This document shows positions 13,450 to 27,316 of a stretch of DNA of 64,000 bases, in pieces. Source of the stretch: Brienomyrus brachyistius. Its lineage: Eukaryota > Chordata > Actinopteri > Osteoglossiformes > Mormyridae. How positions within the stretch are numbered: the stretch's first letter is position 1; each line of letters begins with the position of its first letter. The stretch covers positions 22,678,461 through 22,742,460 of the forward strand of contig NC_064548.1 in assembly GCF_023856365.1 (NCBI RefSeq), written 5' to 3'. The position numbers and the translations under genes were made by a program. The notes below the pieces were generated by a model. It saw nothing but the letters and a program-made list of their open reading frames with translations, was not told where the DNA came from and did not search any database.

Positions 13450-13678
13450 ACACTATGGGGAAAACTCTAATCCCAACAAAACGACCCTAATCCTAACCTC
13501 TTCCCAGCCCTTACCTTAACCAAAAGCAACCAAAAACACTTTTGGCATTTTTACTTTTTGATTGCGCTCTCAGGTCAATGCGTGGACTTCAAAAATAGTC
13601 CCCACAATGTCAAAATAACAGGTTTTTATTACATTGTGGGGGACATTTGGTCCCCACAATGTAATATAAACCTAATCA

Positions 13679-13680
<2 letters not shown>
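13450..13680 (-). repeat. TG-flanked dispersed repeat, copy B
   Basis: The reverse complement reproduces copy A in order: TTTATATTACATTGTGGGGA, GCAATCAAAAAG, GGTTAAGGTAAGGGCTGGGA and TTGGGATTAGAGTTTTCC. It is bounded by (CA)21 on one side and a CATA/CACA-rich stretch on the other. Confidence 0.85.

Positions 13681-13722
<42 letters not shown>
13681..13722. repeat. (CA)21 microsatellite
   Basis: An uninterrupted CA run between two head-to-tail copies of the same dispersed repeat. Confidence 0.96.
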
Positions 13723-13723
<1 letters not shown>

Positions 13724-14019
13724 GTTGGTCTTCCTATCTAAATGGGGACTGTCCATTCATTTCTATGGGAAAAACCCTAATCCCAATCAGGACACCCTTA
13801 ACCACAACCCATCCCTAACCTTAAACATAAGTAACCAACCAAAATACAAGACTTTTGGCACTTTTACATTTTTGTTCACATTCACAGATTTTTATAAAAT
13901 TGAGGTTATCCAAATGGGGACCTGAAGAAGTGTCCCAAAAAGTAAGGAAGTTTCAGGTTTTGCCGCACTTTGGGGACATTTTGTTCCCCAAATGTGATCT
14001 ATGCAAACCCCCCGCCCCT
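13724..14019 (-). repeat. TG-flanked dispersed repeat, copy C
   Basis: A second reverse copy directly after the CA run. It contains TTCATTTCTATGGGAAAAAC, CCTTAAACATAAGTAACC and CACTTTGGGGACATTTTG. It is followed by 15 C bases (14020-14034) and another CA run to 14054. Confidence 0.83.
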
Positions 14020-15826
14020 CCCCCCCCCCCCCCCACACACACACACACACACACCAAGCTTGGGGACAGATAAAGCTCTGAGATGCTCTTGGATCTGAGC
14101 TTCTTGGTTGCATCTCATATAATGAGACATTTTCCACATGGTCATCATGTGAACATCCGTACACATCTGGTCCTGACCATCTCTTTCGCAATCAGGATGT
14201 TTATAAACAATGGTGTCATTCATGACGCCGCAGGTTTGATCGACACTTTGTTCATTCTGAGCTCTCTCTGAAAGGAGATCATGTCGCGTTCACGAGATCT
14301 TACTTCGTCTTTTAAAGAAGAACCATACAGTAAATGCTAGAAGCTGCCAGTGCAACGTACATAGTGCTGCATGTATGACGGGGAGAGAGCTTTAGGTGTC
14401 TCTGAAGACACTAAGCAGAAGAACCATTAATGCAGCCCATTTGCATGAAAAATAAAACTCTGTGCCTCCCGATGAAAAAAGTAATTTGCAACAGAAATGC
14501 ATGTGTTGTTTATAACTGTGGGTTAGACTGGAGGGTGCCGCTTGGGACAGAGGAGCAATACCCATGACTTTCCCCCCACCCTGAGAAATTTTGTTGAGCA
14601 ATAGAAAGCTGGTAGACATGTAGCTGGGATCTCCGCCAAGGTTATGCTCAACGTTCACTCAGAGCCCTCTAATGGTGTCTGCAGTCAGACTGGTTGCAAA
14701 CTTCCGACATCTTCCTGCAACCCGTAGGACATTATGGGTTGGTAGCCCAGCAATGTTGCTGTAGACCTTGTGGACAGACTCTTCCATCAGAGGCTCAGAT
14801 GCCGGAGTTTGTAGCTTAGCCTCTCCCCCATGGCTGTCAGTAATTGCAGTCTTCTACACTGCTGCTTTCCCCAGAAGTACTCATCCGATGGCTAATTACC
14901 TGTAATTACCAAATGAAGCCTCTGCTGATTTATACTGGCACACACACTCGTGTGGTTTCTACCTCTAGCTCCCAGCATATGGCGTTATTGTGAAAGTTTT
15001 GTAGCGGGTCTGGCTTTTATGTGCAATATCAAAATGCACGTGCTGTTGTTAAGTTAATTGTGTGCTCAGGAAGGCTTGGATCACGGAAGAGCAGCTTGCA
15101 GGGCAGACAGACGGACTCGGCTGTGGGCGGCAGCTCCTGTGACACAGTCCGTGGCACGATTACGTGTTGTGAATGAGTTCAAGCAGCTCTGGCTGCCAAA
15201 GGAAGGATTAATGTATTTTGATCAGATCAATTAAAAAAAATTCTTAAAGGTTCAATGGCAGTGTTATTCCCAGAATTCAGATCCACATCCGGAGCAGCTC
15301 CGAAGCCTGGCATCCTTTCCGGAATAGTCGCTGCCTTCGAGAGCTCAAAAGCTTATTCCATCTTTTTTGTTTTTTTTTTTAAATTCCCTACACTGTCTTG
15401 ACTGTCTGCGGACACACATCAAAGGCAGCCCTCTCCGCTCAACGAAACAAAGGAGTGCACATCATGTGTTAGTAAGGCTGCTTTGTTCATCTCTGCAGAG
15501 TGTTGAGGAGTACCCTTCTTCTTTCCTGCCTCCCTGAATCGCTCAATGTTCCCTTTTCCTGATTGGCCAGACAGAGAGTCTGATTTCACTGATCCTCTCG
15601 ATGAACCACTAATTTCCCTCGATTGCATGCAGAACACACTCCCTATCCTTCGCTAAGAGAACGGTATTCATCTCCCTTCGTGCATCCTTTCGGACATTAC
15701 TCATTATCATGTGGATATTATCGCCTGCTCTTTAGTTGCAAGATAGAATTTGAACTATATTCACACAGCAGAAAAGGAAAATTGTGGATTTGGGAGGTAA
15801 CAGTCGCCGATCAATTCTAGGAACGA

Positions 15827-16078
15827 GTGTTGGAGTCATTCTCCTGCTCTCTGTGTGTGGAGCATGTTCTCTCCATGTTTACTTCAGATACTCCTGTATC
15901 CTCATGTACTCCAAAGACACGCAGTTGGACTAATTGGCATCTCACAATTGCCTGTGGTGTGTGTATGCAGGCTGTGATGTACTGGCATCCCATCCAGGGT
16001 GTGCACTGTTCTGCCTGGGATAGGCTCCAGGACCCCCATCATCACTGACCGGGACAAGCAGGTGGAACATGGATGATG
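15827..16078 (+). repeat. GGATGGATGG-family dispersed repeat
   Basis: Shows the order seen in many fish genomes: GTGTGGAGCATGTTCTC, ACTCCAAAGACACGCAGTTG, TACTGGCATCCCATCCAGGG, CTGGGATAGGCTCCAGGACC, CGGGACAAGCAGGTGGAACA and TGGATGA. No coding capacity. It is probably a SINE- or LINE-derived short repeat, but I cannot name it. Confidence 0.75.
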
Positions 16079-17235
16079 TTATTACCATACTTAGGTGTGA
16101 GTAAGAGATCTGCTGCCTCTTTTCACCTGGGTTTCACCCTGTCGTGAATAGGGTTTGTCTCTCTTCTGAAAAGTAAATCGGCCACAGCTACAAGTTTTTG
16201 TGCAGAGTGACATACCCCTGTTGCCATAGGGCAATGTATGCTATTTTTAAATATATGGTACATTGCAAATACTGAAATGCAAAAATACTACCAGATACAA
16301 GTAATCAAACATGCTAAATCCTTGACAGGTGACATGTTCAGCTGAATACACAGGAAATTTAGAGCTATTAGTTACTTTTTAGACCGCTTATGTAAATAGA
16401 TACCTAGCAGATATCTCTGGAAGACGGCTGGCATAAACAGTATGTGGTTGTCATAGTAACATGGGGGATATTTTTTTTTCCTTACAAGCTGTAGGACTTT
16501 ACAAAGGAAAGTGCCCAGGGATGGTAATTGTTGTGTGAGAGTGGCTACAGTTGACTGTGTGTCAAGAGGTGACCTTGATGGTCTTGGCCATGTCTGCGTG
16601 GGGGGTGGGCACCGTACAAGAGACCCTGGGAGATTGGTTGCTGGACCGTAAAGGCAGGTATCAGCCCCGGTGCTGGTGCTGGTGCCTCGGTGCCCATCCA
16701 GGGCCTCTCCCCATCTTTCCAGCTGATCAGAAAGCCAGCACTGGCTGTCATGATCCTGCTTGATGCTGGAGCGATATGAAAGCTTTTCGCTTCTATTACA
16801 TAAGAGAGCACCCAGCCAAAAGGTTTCAAAAGCTCCTTCGCTGCTGGGGCCTGCTCACCTTCGTGAAGGAATGGAACAGAGGATATAATTGATAAGTGTC
16901 TCTTTAGGGGCCCAAGGCTCTCCTGGTGAAATCCTCTTCCTGGCTTTATGCCCAAGCTGATCAGCTCCACGGTGCCGGAGTTAATTATTCATGCCAGTAC
17001 ATCTCACAGGAGGTGCCTAGGGGTTAGGATGGATACACTACCACACTCGCGCACGATCGGACAAACTCACACGCATTCACAACACATACTCATGCATATG
17101 CATGGTTAATGCATCAGATATGCACACCCGCCTGTATGTCACCTCCTTTGGTTCATAGTTTCATGCAGTCACTGATTCCTGAAGCCAAACCGTTAGCTTG
17201 AAGTTCAGATGACCAGACTGAAGCTTTCTTCACCG

Positions 17236-17360
17236 TTACATACCTTAACTGCTTAAATATACATCGATAACAAACATTATATGATAATAACTTACATTAT
17301 AATCATATAATATTGGAATGTTTGTTATTAATGTATAATTAATGCTGTTAAGGTGTGTTA
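17236..17360. mobile_element. AT-rich foldback MITE-like element
   Basis: Arms of about 41 nt. The left arm reads TACCTTAACTGCTTAAATAT then GATAACAAACATT; the right arm AATGTTTGTTATTAATGTAT then GCTGTTAAGGT. They pair with about seven mismatches around an AT-rich centre. Confidence 0.65.
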
Positions 17361-18649
17361 GGATGTTAAGGTATACTTACATGCTGCTTATGAATGTTCT
17401 ATGAAATCATTTTGAATTCATTATGAAGGTGCAGTTAATGTAAACCATTGCCCACTATTTATAAAATGGAGTAGTGAGCACAGCTAACCAAAAAGTTAGC
17501 TTTGATAACTACTAATCCGCTAACTCCAAAGTTTAATTTGATATCATTAAACCGACAAACCACTAAAAAATTTAGCAAACGCTGATGATAACTGCCAACT
17601 GCTAACGTTAATGAATTTAACTTTGGTTTGGTTTTTGGCTCTGAAACCCTTAAAAAAAAATGCTAAGAATGCTAAAAATGTCACCAGTTTAACACTGAAA
17701 TCCCATCTATTGGACTAAAGTGATTACCTGGGAATATTTACCCAGTTGGGTATCATTGAATTCTGTAGAGTCTCCGGAATAAAACTGCATTGGAATTTAC
17801 CTGCTATGATATTTCATTTGCAAGATACTGTATAAGACAAGCCCTATTTTGCAACTGGCCCATACTGACATTTTGCCCTCAAGGGACTACAAACATGGCG
17901 ATCTTTACCTGCAACTAGGTAGGGGACTCTCAGCTCTTTATTGGTCTATAGCTCTGTCAAAAAAAAAAAGCCCAGATGTCATTATTGCCGCGGCCAAAAT
18001 ATCAAGGATACGTCGGATTCATCCTTGCCAAATGAGACCAATCCCATGATTTATTGCACCTCAAGTTCTTTCTTGGGAGGCAAGTTAGTAAGACTGGTCT
18101 TGCCAAGAACCACCCAAGATGTGTTGCTAAGTCAGATAACTTGTTGGATTTAAAGTAGTCTGGGCTAAATGTAAGCAAACAAACATAAAGTCCCCTAGGG
18201 TACCTCAAATCCGACATGATATCCAGCTAAGCAAGAAATCCAGCTTTGTGATAAAGGCCTCTGTTTTATGCTTAGTTCAGGGTACCCCCCCGCCCCCCCC
18301 CCCCCAGTTTAAATGGACTTTATCAATGAATCGCTTCTTGTATTTCCACGTAGTTGCCAACAGCGTGCTCGATGGACTGTTGCAGACCTGCTCACAGCAG
18401 ACAGGAACAAATATGTATGATTTTATGGTTTGCAAACATTTTTCATCGTTAAACTTCATAAATTTATTATTGATTTATACTTTGCCTGTGAAAAATGTTA
18501 GCGGATTTCCCGTTAGCAGAGCTAAATTTAGCAGGAGCTAATTGGTCCCCTAATAGTTTTCAAAGTTAGCAGATTTGCTAATTCTCAGATAAAAATTTGG
18601 CTTCACTAATTAACTTTATTGCAGCGGAACCCTGTCCACCACTGATAAA

Positions 18650-18955
18650 AAGATAACACATTACAGCCATGTTTATTATGCATTATGAAGCTCTCATCTG
18701 TAATGCACTATAGATCCCTTCATAATGCACTATAAAGCATCCTTAATTCTTATACTGACCATTATAACATATTATGAAGGAATCTATATTGAATTATAGA
18801 TGAGATCACCATTGGAGCTTATGAAGTTTTATAATCAACACTATAATGCCTCATGAACATCAGTAGAAGATGTTGTCTTGCTTTATTAATTATTATACTG
18901 ACCATTATAATGCATTATGAAGGTGTCTATGGTGCATTATAGATGACAGCTTATT
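18650..18955. mobile_element. Compound ATTATGAAGG foldback element
   Basis: A 39-nt inverted repeat pairs 18695-18733 with 18907-18945. In addition, about 61 bp starting at 18743 recurs in direct orientation at 18886. The recurrent core is ATAATGCATTATGAAGG. It looks like nested or duplicated MITE copies. Confidence 0.65.
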
Positions 18956-20074
18956 GATGTTTCCTTCAGGAACACTGAAAACCATAAAAGCGTACATGCT
19001 CACACTCATGGTCATGTAAACTCATGTGCCATTAACCACAGAGGCAACCAAACTACTACAAACATTCCAACATAAACCAGGATAAAAGAAATATATAAAA
19101 ATAATACTGATGCTCACTTTTCCGTGAGACACGAGTCTCTGATCCGTCCGCTGATGTCACTGTCACATTGTACTGAAGTTTCTTTACTGCCAAGAAGTGA
19201 GCCGCGGAAAATCTAGTCACCCGCTTAACATCAAATACAAACACGAATGAAATTTCCTCAGATTTGTTTGAAGATTATTTTCTTGCCTTAAAACCCTGGA
19301 ACATATAAAACAATATTTAAGAAATCCGAATCAGCTTTACTTCGCCAAGTAAAAGCATGTACAAAGGAATTTGTTCGAAGATACGTCTGGAAATTGCAAT
19401 GTATTATACGGTATCAGGTAAAGTAGATCAGATTTACCTTTCTGTCCTGAGGGTATCTCTGAATTTACTCACTTTATGTGACCCATGTCAGTGGTTAAAC
19501 CAATAATACATTTGCAGCACCTTTTAAGGTAATTAGGTGTTTTCAGCTGGCTTCTCCTAGTATAGTTTGAACTACAGAATACATGATCTAGTGCCAGACC
19601 TTGAAGCATGGAAAGTGGTATAACTTTCACAACTTTCTGATAAACGAGCCAGATTAATGATTCAACTGCTTTGTAAGAAAATACTTTGAGTCACTGTGAG
19701 CTACCAGGAGGTGTCTGGGGTCCGTGTGATCTCTTGCCTTACCCACACTGATTGGTCACCTGCCTCATGCCTAACAGATGCCTTAGGTGATGCCACCTGG
19801 CTGGCTTGGCACATCCTCTCTCCTGCTCAGGAAGGCTTGGGCTGTTCTATTCTCGGTGCCTCTTACAGTTTTGGATTATGTTTTTTAGCTTAATTAGCAT
19901 GATGATTGTTAACTCGTAAACAGGCAGTTTTTTGTGAGGGTTCGTTAATCTTTTTTGTTTTCCTTTTGTCTTACGTGTTAACGTCGGTTTTTTGTAGTAT
20001 TGTCTCACCTGCTTCTGCCACTGCATCTGGTTTCCTGGCTCTCTGTGAGTGTAATAGCAAAGTTTAATAGATTT

Positions 20075-20132
<58 letters not shown>
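20075..20132. repeat. (TG)n(AG)n compound microsatellite
   Basis: About ten TG units pass directly into about nineteen AG units. Confidence 0.95.
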
Positions 20133-20136
<4 letters not shown>

Positions 20137-21607
20137 ACCATTAGTGGGTACTGTACCAGATGTAATTTCTGAGCTACTTTCACCAGGTCATTCCTGGTCT
20201 GGCCGTTTATAAAACGTCGGTTATGATTCTGATTTGTTTTCCACACCTCTGTGACATACAGCAGACATAACCTGTCTTCCAAACTTCTGTACCAGCATGA
20301 TGAGCAATGAACTGGCCTCTGGTCTCCCCTAATCCTCCTCCATGTGGATATACTTTCAACCAGTTGTGAACCAGATGGCCAGGCAGGGTTCCGCCACTAT
20401 CCTCGTCAGGACCCAGTGGAGAGGCAGCCAATCTGTCTTAATTACTCCTCATCACAACATGGAGGCCGAGGTTAAATATCACCACACAGGATGACATTTT
20501 GAACCTCCATTGCTACCTCATTCCACATGAATGACATTCCTGAGTTGTGTTTTCCTCTAATCCTCCCTCATTCTCTTAGAATACAGGTTCCCTGTCTTTG
20601 TTAAATCGTAATTCCCACCTGTTTGGTATAATCACCAAAGGCGAAAAATTGTTGCTGCTTTGTAAGGTCTTCCGTGTGCAATTATTTTTTATTTTTTTCT
20701 AAACTTCACATGCTCATGTTGTTAAGTGGAAGACAGGAGCTGGAACACACAAATTTTGACACTTATTCAGAATGAAAGTGGATATTAGGAATTAGTGCAC
20801 CAATAAGTGCAGCTGATCATCAAGAGGTCTCAATAAATCTATCTAGCTATCGATGAGTCAAAGCAGCATGGATTTTCTGTGCACACCTGCGGACTGGCTT
20901 GCATGCTGCTCTGAAAAGCTTTTCATGGGTCTGAAGGTAATGCTTTGTTAGCCTTGCTATTCAGTCATCCTGCAAATGCCAAACAATGCTCTCCAGACCC
21001 CAACCCCGGTCAGCTCAGATGGTCTGTGGTTCTTCGCTAACAAGGCTATCACTGGGAACATAGTGTTCCCTGTCCCTTGTTGTCCAGTGCCCTGTCCTCA
21101 CCCCCTTCAGGGCCAACTACCCCCTCACGCCCACCCCAACACCCATCCACTTGGAGTAGGGCTGGAAGAAATAGGCCTGATTTCAGTTAATATCCTATGG
21201 GGCTTTTGTTAACACAAGGTCCCGGTCACCCTGAAAAACAAATAGCCTTTTCTCAAGCGAGCTCCTTCTACGAAAGGTTTTTAGTGCCGAGGAGCTGCTG
21301 GTCTACAGTACTTGTGTGGGAAAAAAATGCATCAAGGAAATAGCAAAATTTCAAATGACGTATCAAGTGATTTATAAATAATTTATGTGATTTATAATGA
21401 TTTATATGTTGAGCTTTGAGGGTGGAGTAAAAGATCCCTAAATGGTATTGTTTATACATAATATGTCCTTGTAATAAATCCATAAAAGGAGGTAAGATAC
21501 GTTTATTATCAACTAATGCGATTGTTTAATCATTGGTTTTCCTATTTGCCTCCATTGAAAACCATGCCCAGCGTCCATATTCACTTAAAGCAAGTAATAC
21601 ATTCTCC

Positions 21608-21710
21608 CAGTGGGCATGTCCAATCAGAGCATGTGATGCATTTGTCACAGTGGGCATGTCCAATCAGAGCATGTGATGCATTTGTCACAGTGGGCATTTC
21701 TAGTCAGGAA
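21608..21710. repeat. 40-bp tandem repeat, about 2.5 copies
   Basis: The unit begins CAGTGGGCATGTCCAATCAG and ends GATGCATTTGTCA. Copies start at 21608 and 21648 (identical), with a decaying third at 21688. Confidence 0.92.
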
Positions 21711-24700
21711 CTGCCTTTCTTATTTTTCCGGCCATTGCCTTTATTTAGCTCACCAAGGCCACCTGCTCCCATCATCAAGAACAAGGCTGCAGATGCGTAG
21801 TCCCCATTTTGATGGACTATTGTAATATAGCATTATAATGATCATTGCATTGGGCAAAGTTGGAATTACAGGGCACTGTAATTGCAATATAATGTGCTGC
21901 ATTGTTCCCGAAATCAGGCGGGCTCCCAAATCTCGCTCTCATTGCTGCCCAGAGCATAAACCTGAGAAGAGCACATCCAGCCAGCGCTTTCGCTGGGCAG
22001 CCAGCTATCGAATGCTCACCATCCCACGCAGACCCCGAGAATCGTTCCCTAATCCCCACCCCCCTATTCCAGCAGCCTCCAGACACAAGGTCAATTAGAA
22101 CACTGCATCTAATTGATTGCTTCCTGTCCAATTATGCCCATGTCATGCTTAATTTTTCATTGTCTGAGCCGCAGAGGGATGATCGTGATGGATGACGAAT
22201 GCCACGTTTATGTTCTTCACTGCTGCTCGGCACAGCTTTAAACGTCAATATGTCACGCCGGATAAAACGTTCCACCTAAATGCTCGCAGTCGTCATTTCG
22301 GTCGGGGATAGGCCAAAGATTGCTTGCTAATTGTAAGTCATACAAGTTCCTCCATTGTTGCTTCCATTTATGCGGGGGTCAGCAATGAGGACCGATCCCT
22401 GATGAAGGCAGTAGAGAGACACTCACTGTAATGAGGTCTGTGTTTTCTCCAGCACGAAGAAACATCTCATCCATTTCAGGAGCACACACTGGAACTCGGA
22501 AGCCATTTTTGGCTGTTGCTTCAGCGCTGCCATTGTAATATTCTTGTTATTATCCTTGCACTGCTTCCAAGTTGCTGATTGGTTCTTTTTCCATTAATAA
22601 TCCCCTATAGGAATATGGGGACAGGAAATAAGAGACGTATCAATAGCAAACTGCATGAAGAGCTTAAAATCACGGTCCTCCGAGGTCTGGAAATCTACGC
22701 TGTCTAAACAATACAAATAAATGAACCAACACGTGAGTGTTGAGCTAATTTTAAAAACATATACGCTTAAAATCCTTTCTGATCTTGGTTGAAGATTAGA
22801 TGTAGGACGTGTGCATGCATGGGTTAGGTTAATTTCCTTTAGACTTCTTTGAGAAGTCTAACCCAGTGGTGCCATTTGTATCACATTGGTTTGGATTATT
22901 TGATGGTCACCAAGCCTTAGGACGAATGTATTGCTGTGGTTATTTTCACATCAGGCTGTATCTAGAGGCCGCTGACCCTTGTTCTGGTGATTAGTCCCCT
23001 TGAACCACTGTGACGGTGACTTTCACACCGAGGCTTTGAGAATTTACCTTGTGCACTTTCTGCTCCGAGTGGTAGCCGCCGCAGCCTCTGGCTCAGCCAT
23101 ATTGATTTTTAGCGACTTCCATCTACAGGGATTTGGGGGGGGGGGAGTCAAAAGGGTCAAAGCAGCCAAAAACACGGGGGTATGAGGGCACAAGAGGAAG
23201 TTTTGGTGGGAAGAAACTTTATCCGTGCTGTGAGAAAAGTGGACTGAAAAAAATGAGAGGCCTAGATTAATAAAGTTGATAAGCAAAGGAAATTTCTATT
23301 TCCTGGGCTGCTTTATTTAACATAAGACTTGTGATGTAATTTGCAAAAAGCTCTGTAATTACACAAAGATCAAATGCAGCGAAAGGCGCTAATGCTAATA
23401 CCCACACTCTGGCCTGAGCTGAGAGACTATGGAGGAATAGAACTCATTAATTATGTATCGGGTGTCCAAATGATTAAAACATATCTCCGAGCTTCAAAAG
23501 CAACTCTGCTTTTTTTTTTAAAAAAAATTCAAAAACACCATCTCTTACAGCGCCGCCCCATTCAGACCCAAGATGAGGCGATGCTCAGCACTAGATCAGA
23601 ACCATCCCAGTCAAATCAGCTGTCCTGGTCGGTCCCAGGAGGTGAACACACCCTGAGTGCTCTCCACATGCGATACTCTCCACATCACAACACTCTGTTT
23701 CCCAGGAAGAGATGAGTGAGTCGTGACATAAATGCGAAACTGTGTGCGGGAGTCAATCATATCCAGCTCATCTAGCTCTCTGAGTGCTCAGTGTTTGAAT
23801 ACCCCATGCTATCAATGAAAGAGATCGTCTCTACTCTCTGATGTTTCGGGGGGGGGAAAAAGACCCTCGACATCTGGGTGACATTCTGACATTGGAAGGT
23901 TATACAGCTCAGCTCAGGGAGGCTTATTTAAATGTCAGACTTACACGGAGGAACTATTTCGGTGCTCTGCTTCATCACTTTAGACTTCACTAACTGGATA
24001 ATTGCCTCGATTGCGACTCGCGTCTGTACAGATGCTGTTACATCGCTCACAGAGGATAATGTAAGATGTTTACACCTGTGTGGTCTGTGAAAAAGAATTC
24101 TTCCCTCTCAGAGATGAAATATATGTACTAAACCTTTCAGAGGAGATGGAGAAATCCAGTATCTCTGTATCACCGTGAGAATTTATCTGAATGCTGGATT
24201 TCAGGAAACGGGAAAATGACTTGGTTCCCATCTCTAGGTGCTGTAAAGAGAGTCAAATGAAATGTCAAGGATCGGCTGACTGGAAACATTACGGTGATAA
24301 GCTTTGGAGGTTCTCCTTTTGCCCTGCAATGGGAGCCTAATTCTGACAGTTAGTGATAGAGTTTGTAGTGCCATTGGCTGTTCAACAGCCATTTGAAGGA
24401 ATTTTCCCCTTCCTCACCGGGCATCCCAGCCCAAACCCCGTTACACAGCGTGCAACATGAGATTTAGTATTCACCCAGGGCACTTTACTGCCATGGATGC
24501 TTTAGCTCAAAGCCCTGGATCGGTGGGCCCCAGAGTCTCGCGATTTGTCTCCATTAGCCACTAAGCGTTCCCAGAGGGGGACCGGTAACGGCTTAGTGAT
24601 GGAATCACAGGAGGATCCTGGGAGTCTCCTGCTCTATGGGAACTGAAGGTCTTTGGGCCAAGACGATGAGCCTGTGTCCTTTATACCTGATTAGGAGGGA

Positions 24701-27293
24701 CATATTCATTCCATCCACCCACCTAATGCATGGAATGAATCCATGGAATTATACAGCCAATGAAAGTGGCAGATCACTCACAGGCTTGATGATCGAGGGT
24801 GTTCCTACAGACTCTCTGCAGCTATAGCCCGCAGAGAAGCATCAAGTAATTTCTTATTACTTTCTCTCACTCTCTTTGTCATTTCTCTGAAGGAACATGA
24901 AGGACTTTTCTATGCCATGTGCTGTCAGTGAGCTAGAATACCATAAGAGGATAACAGGGCTATTCAGGGTGGGAGGGGCAGTTGACCATCAGGTAAAAAT
25001 ATCAAAACAGTTCCTGAATTATTCACCATGATGATGTCAACCTCCTTACTCCCCAAAACAACAAACAAACCTATGACGTCCCAGTCAAGCACCTGGAGAT
25101 CACTGACTGGCTCCTCAGCATTCTGTTATTCACAGCGTGTCCCAGGGGGGCTGGCCTGCCTACGCCCCCAAGGACGGACACAAACCGGCAGCAACTGGCG
25201 GCAAACCAGTGCAGTCAAATGGGATCCGGCAGGATGCAGACTGCATCCTCATTAAAACATAACATTGACATGCTCGGAATTTTAATGACACTAAATAATC
25301 AAAATAGTTTTTTTGTTTTTCATCCAGTAATCTGCCAGACTGCGTTTCTACAATTTCCAAAACCAGTCCAGTCCTCTAACAGGGCGACTTTCATCTTTGA
25401 GGGTTATTTTCTTTAAAGACCTGAACTAGAACTCTGGCAGCAGCGAAGTCCCTAAATGCAAGATTTGGTATCGCCAGACTTGGCATTGCTGGGCGAGGGG
25501 TAACATGAAACTCTCCAGTTTTGCATCCATTGTGCTTGGCATTTAATTTAATTTACCAGTGGTGAAACAATGTGCCATTTGTCTGCCACTGGCACTGAAT
25601 GTGTTCAGGGTTATTCTCTGCTGAGTTTGGTTATTCTTTCAGTTCAGTGTTGGGGGAAGGCGAGAGGTAATTTCGGCAAGCCCATTCAAGCTTGATCTGT
25701 CTGCCGGTACCAAATCGGGGAACAGCGGCTCTCAGCAGCCATATTTGCTATTCAGATCCACTTATTTAGTAGTATTTGCCTCACTTTTACGCGTGACAGT
25801 AATGATACCTCATCTGTCAACAGTAATAACAGAAGTAATAAATTGTAAAGGTATTTCTGCGCCCCCAGGGACCCCTGATTTCACTGCCGCCACGGGTCTG
25901 GTTGCATTTCATCCTCTTCTGCCGATGATGTTAATGAAACGCTAAACCAATTATTTTTTTTTTCCCCGCCAATCTCGAGAATCATATTTTTGAAATGTCA
26001 GTGGGGGATCGAGGGGAATGTAATGGAATGATTAGGTTTGAAACCAAGACAATCCATGCTGTGGGACCACAACGCAGGGTGGGAAGGGGGGTGTCTGGAT
26101 GTGAAAAGTATTTCTTTGTGGGACCTGAACATGCTTCTGGGGGGGGGGTTGTTGCATAGGCACTTGCTGAGGTCTCAAAAAAATTAGGTCTCACAAAAGG
26201 TTTATAGATGCTGCTGATGAGAGAAGTGAGGCCTTGAGATGTAGTGATTATCATGCACGGCCAGTTTTGATTGGTTTAGCCGGCTTCTCTATTGTTTCCT
26301 ATTGAGTTAAACCAGTTGGTGATTTGGTGTGTGGTAATCCCACCTACTATGCAATGTGTATGCTCATTTCACTAGTCATTAATAGACATATATATACAGT
26401 GTATCACATTCCTATACAGACATGTAAAAGTATTCTATGACATCTGTCTGTCCGGTCTTGTTATATGATTTAGAAAAAAAAAATACTTAAAATTATAATT
26501 TTCTGCATTGTTTGCAGGGATTAAGAATCAGGGGAATTTCCCAGGGATCTTGAATTAATTTGATAAAAAAAATACATTCCCATAAAATGAATCCCACGTG
26601 TCCATTTCTGACTAACTAGATTCACAAAATATATAAGCTTGGCAGCTACTTACAGCAACCAAGCTTGAGGTTCTGCTCTGGCTGTATGTATAACTGGTGG
26701 CCAGATTTAGCAGCTTAACTTCATGCTGCTTCTTTCACACCTGTGGGCTTCTTCACAGAAATCCCACAACTGGCGCTTAAAGGTCGCCGTATTCGAGCAG
26801 CGTATTTGCGGAGTAAATAGGCCGGAGTGGTCTGTCAAGGTGTACATGGTGAAGTTCAGTGTGTCAGAGCCTTTTGCTTCTCCCCCGTTGGCCTCACGGC
26901 AGTGACACATTCTGATGTCACACAGTGGTGTGGTTCTAACACACATGTGGCATTATGGGAAACAAAATGGCTGCCGCATTAGACGTGTGGGGAAAAACCG
27001 TATTCTGATTGGCTGGACACATTGAAAGATGTTTGCTAGATGCATTAAGTGGTCCTTTCATATCATGCAATTTGGACTTGAGGACCTTGTGTCAAGTGAC
27101 ATAACTTGTATCAGTCTGTAGTAATTTGAAGAAGGACACATAAAAGTCGGTTTTGTCTGGTTCACCTTGCCTCTACAAGTGGGTTCTCTAAGTGTCATGT
27201 ACATGTGTGGGATTGTTTCATCTTCAGCAATTGTGACTAGTATCTGTGACAAAAGGCACCGGCTGAATGTGGTGAATGAGCATTAGCTGTGGC

Positions 27294-27316
27294 GGGGGGG
27301 GGGGGGGGGGGGGGGG
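27294..27316. repeat. Poly-G run (23 G)
   Basis: An uninterrupted G homopolymer. Its true length is uncertain because such runs are hard to sequence. Confidence 0.9.
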
